From: Mycolicibacterium malmesburyense
GTDB taxonomy: Bacteria; Actinomycetota; Actinomycetes; Mycobacteriales; Mycobacteriaceae
Direction of reading: 5' to 3'
NCBI RefSeq assembly: GCF_001050015.1
Contig: NZ_CVTB01000015.1
Coordinates: forward strand, 1-7,769
DNA: 7,769 nucleotides
A model generated the notes under the pieces. That model made no database searches. It was not told where the DNA came from and saw only the letters and a program-made list of their open reading frames with translations. The position numbers and the translations under genes were made by a program. Shown one piece after another: positions 4,990 through 7,769 of the stretch (position 1 is its first letter; each line of letters starts with the position of its first letter).

Positions 4990-6111
4990 ATGTCTGTTTA
5001 CCGCTCACTGCATCCGTTCGACCTGGTCATGGCCTCGACGCGGTTCTACTCGTCGCTTCCGGTGGTCGGCAAGCACCTCGAGCCGTTCGCGGGCCTGACC
5101 GCGATGATGATGTACGGCCACCACTACGCACCGGCCGCGGTTCGCGGCATGGTTTCGCGCCGTCTCAGCGCCGACTCCGCGGAGGCCGCGCCCGCCGATG
5201 TGCCCGATGAGGCCATCACGCCTACGCGCGGCACCCGGGTGCCGCCCTACCTGCGTTTCCGCGCCCAGCGTCAGCGGTGCCTGTACCGCAGCGCGGTGCG
5301 CTACGGCGACCACCCCGCACAGCTGCTCGACGTGTGGCGCAAGCCCGACCTTCCGCCCGATGCGCCGGTGCTGCTGTTCGTGCCCGGCGGCGCCTGGGTG
5401 CAGGGCTCCCGCGTGCTGCAGGGCCACACGATGCTGCACCACCTGGTCAAGCAGGGCTGGGTGTGTCTGACCATGGACTACCGGGTCTCCCCGGTGAACC
5501 GCTGGCCCCGCCACATCGCCGACGTCAACGCCGCGATCGCGTGGGCCCGGGCCAACGTCGACAAGTACGGCGGCGACCGGAACTTCGTCGCGGTCGCCGG
5601 CTGCTCGGCGGGCGGACATCTGGCCTCGCTCGCGGCCCTCACCCCCGGCGACCCGACCTTTCGCGGTGAACTCACCGAGGACGCGGACACCACCGTCGAT
5701 GCGGTCGTCGGGATCTACGGTCGCTACGACTGGCAGGACCGGTCCACCCCGTCGCGCAGGAACTTCCAGAGCTTCCTGGAACGAGTCGTGGTCGGGCGCA
5801 AGCAGTCTCGACATCCCGAGGTCTTCGCCGCCGCCTCTCCGCTGGCGCGTATCCACGCGGATGCGCCGCCGTTCTTCCTGATCCACGGTGAACAGGACAC
5901 CATCATCCCCGTCGGCGAGGCCCGCCGGTTCGCCGACGAACTGGGCGCGGTGTCGCGGAATCCGGTGGAGTACAGCGAGGTTCGCCGCGCTGGACACGCC
6001 TTCGATCTCGTCGACTCGTCGCACGCGCGGCGGCTCGCGGTCGAGGTCGGCAGGTTCCTCAACGACGTCCGGGCCCGGCAACTCGAAGGCCAGACCGCCG
6101 CGGCCGTCTAG
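4990..6111 (+). CDS. Alpha/beta-hydrolase esterase/lipase (Lip family, LipC/LipQ-like)
   Basis: A 373-residue serine hydrolase for carboxylic esters. The catalytic triad is visible: S206 in the nucleophile elbow GCSAGGH (204-210), D303 in HGEQDTIIPV (299-308), and H336 in AGHAFDL (334-340). The oxyanion-hole region is VPGGAW (131-136), followed by MDYRVSPVNRWPRHIADV (162-179), typical of the hormone-sensitive-lipase-like and carboxylesterase group. The first 80 or so residues precede the core and probably form a cap or membrane-facing part; no cleavable signal peptide or clear membrane segment is seen. ATG 4990 has little Shine-Dalgarno support and lies 2 nt after the mini-protein stop, so translation is probably coupled. 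The likely role is release of fatty acid or alcohol from a lipid or xenobiotic ester. It resembles mycobacterial LipC/LipQ proteins but cannot be assigned to one. Confidence 0.92.
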   Translation: MSVYRSLHPFDLVMASTRFYSSLPVVGKHLEPFAGLTAMMMYGHHYAPAAVRGMVSRRLSADSAEAAPADVPDEAITPTRGTRVPPYLRFRAQRQRCLYRSAVRYGDHPAQLLDVWRKPDLPPDAPVLLFVPGGAWVQGSRVLQGHTMLHHLVKQGWVCLTMDYRVSPVNRWPRHIADVNAAIAWARANVDKYGGDRNFVAVAGCSAGGHLASLAALTPGDPTFRGELTEDADTTVDAVVGIYGRYDWQDRSTPSRRNFQSFLERVVVGRKQSRHPEVFAAASPLARIHADAPPFFLIHGEQDTIIPVGEARRFADELGAVSRNPVEYSEVRRAGHAFDLVDSSHARRLAVEVGRFLNDVRARQLEGQTAAAV

Positions 6112-6150
6112 CCCCGTGTTGATCGGGCGCGATGCGGGAAGCCTGCAGGC

Positions 6151-7227
6151 ATGCGCATCGTCATCACCGGAGCTTCCGGCAACGTCGGAACCGCGCTGCT
6201 GCGGCGGCTCACCGAAAGCGACACCACACACGACGTCATAGGCGTCGTACGAAGGCCGCCCGAGCCGGCCGGCGTGTACGGGCGGGCCCGCTGGCATCAA
6301 CTCGACCTCGCCGATCCCGACGCGGCGACCCAGCTGCGGGGCATTTTCGACGGCGCGGACGCCGTCGTCCACCTCGCGTGGGGTTTTCAACCGACCCGAA
6401 ACACCGAGTACCTCAACCGCATCGGCGTCGGCGGCACCACCGCGGTCCTGGAGGCCGCCCATGAGGCGCGGGTCGGGCGTGTGGTGCACCAGTCGTCGGT
6501 GGGCACCTACGCGCCGGGCCGCTACGGCCAGTATGTCGACGAATCCTGGCCCACGACGGGCATCCGGACATCGCCGTACAGCCGCGACAAGTCGGCCGCC
6601 GAAGCGCTGCTCGACGACTACGAACGCGAGCATGGGGATTCGGGTGTCCCGATCGCGCGGATGCGACCCGGCTTCATCGTGCAGCGCGCCGCGGCGAGCG
6701 GCCTCATGCGCTACGCGCTGCCCGGGTACGTGCCGATGCTCGCGGTCCCGCTGTTGCCGCTGCTGCCGCTCGACCGGAAGCTGTGCATCCCGCTGATTCA
6801 CGCCGACGATGTCGCCGACGCACTGGCCAGGGCGGTCGAACGCGGTGCGAGCGGGCCTTTCAACCTGGCAGCCGAACCGCCGGTGGGCCGCGACCAGGTC
6901 GCCGAGGTGTTGCGCGCCAAACCGGTTCACGTGCCGTCGGGGCTGCTCGGCGCGTTGGTCGACCTCAGCTGGCGGGCCCGGCTGCAGCCGATCGACCGGG
7001 GCTGGCTCGACATGGCGTTCAGCGTTCCGCTGATGGATTGCGGGCGCGCCGAAACCGAACTCGAATGGCGCCCTCGATGGAACGCGGTCGACGCGCTCGC
7101 CGACGTCATCACGGGGGTGGCGCAGGAAGCGCACACCGACAGCCCACCGCTGCGCCGCCGGTCGCTCATCGAACAGTTCCAGCGCGACCTCACCAAGGGG
7201 CTGCTGACCACCAGGCGCCTGCCCTAG
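6151..7227 (+). CDS. Extended SDR / NAD-dependent epimerase-dehydratase family protein
   Basis: A 358-residue Rossmann-fold oxidoreductase. TGASGNVG (6-13) is the extended-SDR dinucleotide loop. LDLAD (51-55), VVHLAW (72-77) and HQSSVGTY with S116 (113-120) follow, then the catalytic Y143-x3-K147 in YSRDKSAAE. RPGFIVQ (172-178) and FNLAAEPP (237-244) belong to the C-terminal substrate domain. A Pro/Leu-rich hydrophobic stretch (193-207) and a basic tail (335-358) hint at contact with membrane or lipid. Such proteins range from sugar epimerases to 3-beta-hydroxysteroid dehydrogenase-like enzymes; the neighbours favour a lipid or terpenoid-like substrate, which is inference. ATG 6151 follows the esterase stop by 39 nt, with a weak GGGAA at 6136-6140. 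The TAG stop abuts the ATG of the next gene. Confidence 0.9.
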   Translation: MRIVITGASGNVGTALLRRLTESDTTHDVIGVVRRPPEPAGVYGRARWHQLDLADPDAATQLRGIFDGADAVVHLAWGFQPTRNTEYLNRIGVGGTTAVLEAAHEARVGRVVHQSSVGTYAPGRYGQYVDESWPTTGIRTSPYSRDKSAAEALLDDYEREHGDSGVPIARMRPGFIVQRAAASGLMRYALPGYVPMLAVPLLPLLPLDRKLCIPLIHADDVADALARAVERGASGPFNLAAEPPVGRDQVAEVLRAKPVHVPSGLLGALVDLSWRARLQPIDRGWLDMAFSVPLMDCGRAETELEWRPRWNAVDALADVITGVAQEAHTDSPPLRRRSLIEQFQRDLTKGLLTTRRLP

Positions 7228-7769
7228 ATGGCGCACGACGAGCCCGTCGTCATCATCGGCGCGGGCCCATGTGGTCTCGCGATCGCGCGGCAGCTCCGCC
7301 ACGAGCGCGATATCGAGGCGCTTGTCGTCGACCGCGCCGACGCGCCGGCCTCGTCGTGGCGCAACCGCTATGACGGTTTCCGGCTCAACACCTGCGGCTG
7401 GTGGTCGCATCTACCCGGGCAGCGGATACCGCTGCACTACGGACGCTGGCCGACCCGCGACGACATAGTCGACTACTTCGACGACTACGCTCGCCGTCAG
7501 GATCTGCGAATAGCATTCGGAGTCAACGTTGTTCGGGTGGACCGGCCTGCAGAGGCGTGGCGACTGGTGACCGACGACACGCCGATCACCGCGTCGGCCG
7601 TCGTCGTCGCCACGGGCAACTATCACACGCCGGTGTTGCCGGACTGGTCCGGCATCGAGACGTTCACCGGCGAGATCCTGCACTCCGAGCATTACCGCAA
7701 CGCCAAGCCGTTCGCGGGTCGCGACGTCCTCGTGGCGGGTGCGGGAAACTCGGCCGCCGACATCGCGTT
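7228..7769 (+). CDS. Flavin-containing monooxygenase (class B type), N-terminal part; 3' end outside window
   Basis: The first 180 residues are visible. GAGPCG (11-16) binds FAD, with D35 at the end of the second strand where the FAD ribose-binding acid is expected. ATGNYHTPVLP (128-138) is the second FAD-associated motif. GAGNSA (171-176) is the start of the NADPH-binding Rossmann loop. F146-x-G-x3-H152-x3-Y156 (FTGEILHSEHY) fits the FMO signature, ending in Tyr and not the Trp typical of Baeyer-Villiger enzymes. The enzyme would use NADPH and oxygen to oxygenate a nucleophilic atom or carbonyl substrate. ATG 7228 follows the SDR stop directly (TAGATG), implying translational coupling in one operon. 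YUCCA-like and FMO-like subgroups cannot be told apart without the C-terminus. Confidence 0.92.
   Translation, partial: MAHDEPVVIIGAGPCGLAIARQLRHERDIEALVVDRADAPASSWRNRYDGFRLNTCGWWSHLPGQRIPLHYGRWPTRDDIVDYFDDYARRQDLRIAFGVNVVRVDRPAEAWRLVTDDTPITASAVVVATGNYHTPVLPDWSGIETFTGEILHSEHYRNAKPFAGRDVLVAGAGNSAADIA

Noticed and set aside
5005..7410. An 801-codon open frame on the minus strand opposite the esterase and SDR genes
   Set aside because: The plus strand encodes two proteins with intact catalytic motifs. The antisense product is Arg/Gly/Val-rich with no recognisable domain, as expected from GC-rich third positions read backwards.

Overview
The window is high-GC actinobacterial DNA. Gene families and style (a FadE acyl-CoA dehydrogenase, a FadD32-type fatty-acid-AMP ligase, GTG starts, TANNNT -10 boxes, probable leaderless starts, tight stop/start junctions) point to a mycobacterium or close relative such as Mycolicibacterium. 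Species was inferred from sequence character only, with no database search.

Layout. 1-534 is the 3' end of a plus-strand acyl-CoA dehydrogenase gene. 535-708 is a leader with inverted repeats. 709-1869 encodes a membrane-anchored metallophosphoesterase with an internal twin-arginine motif. 1870-1921 is a compact promoter with a perfect 18-bp palindrome, a second half-palindrome 22 bp further on, and a TAGACT box placed for leaderless transcription of the next gene. 1922-3733 encodes a fatty-acid-AMP ligase of the FadD32 type. It converges with a minus-strand aldo/keto reductase (3790-4761, GTG start). A 118-bp divergent region follows. The plus strand then carries a tightly packed run: a 35-residue zinc-ribbon mini-protein (4880-4987), an alpha/beta-hydrolase esterase (4990-6111), an extended SDR / NAD-dependent epimerase-like protein (6151-7227), and a flavin-dependent monooxygenase (7228 to the window edge). 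Junctions in this run are 2 nt, 39 nt and 0 nt.

How the genes may work together. Everything recognisable handles lipids or hydrophobic carbonyl/ester compounds: acyl-CoA oxidation, fatty-acid activation as acyl-adenylate, carbonyl reduction, ester hydrolysis, SDR chemistry and flavin oxygenation. The esterase-SDR-monooxygenase run looks like one operon, and its make-up recalls the mycobacterial mymA-type set (monooxygenase, lipase/esterase, SDR), though the order differs. The substrate cannot be read from the sequence.

The items most worth a second look are the 35-aa CxxC/CxxC mini-protein coupled to the esterase, the polytopic phosphoesterase whose fourth hydrophobic segment carries a Tat motif, and the operator-like pair over the leaderless fadD promoter. 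No RNA genes, CRISPR arrays, insertion sequences or phage genes were seen.
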